From: Campylobacteraceae bacterium
GTDB taxonomy: Bacteria; Campylobacterota; Campylobacteria; Campylobacterales; Sulfurovaceae
Direction of reading: 5' to 3'
DNA length: 7,086 bases
Assembly: GCA_027056615.1 (NCBI GenBank)
Contig: JALUKJ010000399.1
Coordinates: forward strand, 1-7,086
Every line of letters begins with the position of its first letter. Within the stretch, counting starts at the first letter, position 1. Below the pieces are notes generated by a model. It had not been told where the DNA came from. It did no database searches and worked only from the letters and a program-made list of their open reading frames with translations. Below, piece after piece: positions 6,928-7,086 of the stretch. The position numbers were made by a program, and so were the translations under genes.

Positions 6928-6944
6928 CTTATTCAATACTGTAG

Positions 6945-6972
6945 GTTCGATTTTATCGAACGGATTGTTTTA
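6945..6972 (+). terminator. Probable metH terminator hairpin
   Basis: GTTCGAT (6945-6951) and ATCGAAC (6955-6961) form a perfect 7-bp stem with a TTT loop, 17 bp after the metH stop. A T-rich stretch, TTGTTTTA (6965-6972), follows three bases later. The stem has only three G-C pairs, so it is a weak intrinsic terminator. Its head TGTAGG (6940-6945) and its shape match the hairpin before metH, suggesting a shared repeat origin. A second GTTCGAT copy lies at 6981-6987 without a pairing arm. Confidence 0.45.
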
Positions 6973-7041
6973 TAACCTGAGTTCGATGGAATATCATATC
7001 CACAAAAGCCTAAAAATAGGTAAGATTTTCAAAATCAAATT

Positions 7042-7076
7042 TGTAGGACTAGCCGTAGCTAATTCAAGAATTTTAT
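7042..7076 (+). repeat. Third TGTAGG-headed hairpin-like sequence
   Basis: TGTAGG (7042-7047) is followed by TAGC (7050-7053), loop CGTA and GCTA (7058-7061), then a T-rich stretch ATTTTATTT. The layout (TGTAGG head, small hairpin, T-rich tail) parallels those at 3346 and 6940, although the stem is only 4 bp. It may be a decayed member of the same repeat family. Otherwise 6976-7086 shows no gene. Confidence 0.25.
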
Positions 7077-7086
7077 TTAGGAAAGA

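Noticed and set aside
5901..6936. Several minus-strand open frames of 60-97 codons opposite metH
   Set aside because: They lie opposite conserved metH sequence, show low-complexity shadow compositions and have no start signals.
7024..7036. GATTTT-C-AAAATC palindrome
   Set aside because: A one-base centre cannot make an RNA hairpin, and an A/T palindrome of this size is unremarkable in AT-rich DNA.

Overview
The window looks like chromosomal DNA from a Campylobacterota (epsilonproteobacterial) relative such as the Sulfurimonas/Sulfurovum/Arcobacter lineages. The clues are its AT-richness, purine-rich ribosome binding sites, promoters with a clear TATAAT-type -10 box but a poor -35 box, and the look of the proteins. 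The lineage call is inferred from general appearance; no marker gene here proves it.

Layout. Bases 1-236 hold no gene, only a short inverted repeat and the leader of the first gene. Bases 237-1607 (+) encode an exported protein with a DUF4034-like N-terminal part, four tandem TPRs and a cysteine-containing tail. Bases 1608-1916 are non-coding today. They hold a long GC-richer hairpin (1614-1658), which reads as an intrinsic terminator on the minus strand, followed by an apparent degraded piece of an Rhs/YD-repeat protein (about 1666-1851, +). Bases 1917-2981 (-) are pyrD, the class 2 dihydroorotate dehydrogenase. A 136-bp divergent promoter region separates pyrD from a small 63-residue unknown protein (3118-3309, +). 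A 105-bp gap with a perfect 8-bp hairpin leads to metH (3415-6927, +), a full-length cobalamin-dependent methionine synthase that starts at TTG. Bases 6928-7086 hold two further hairpin-like sequences starting with TGTAGG, like the one before metH.

How the genes work together. The genes do not form one pathway. PyrD makes orotate for pyrimidines in the membrane-linked quinone pool, and MetH makes methionine and regenerates tetrahydrofolate. Both are core metabolism, each apparently with its own promoter. The TPR gene, the hairpin and the Rhs-like remnant form the accessory part of the window. I see no convincing new multi-gene system. The items most worth following up are the decayed Rhs-like fragment beside the long palindrome, the hairpin in the probable metH leader and its relatives downstream, and the two uncharacterised proteins.
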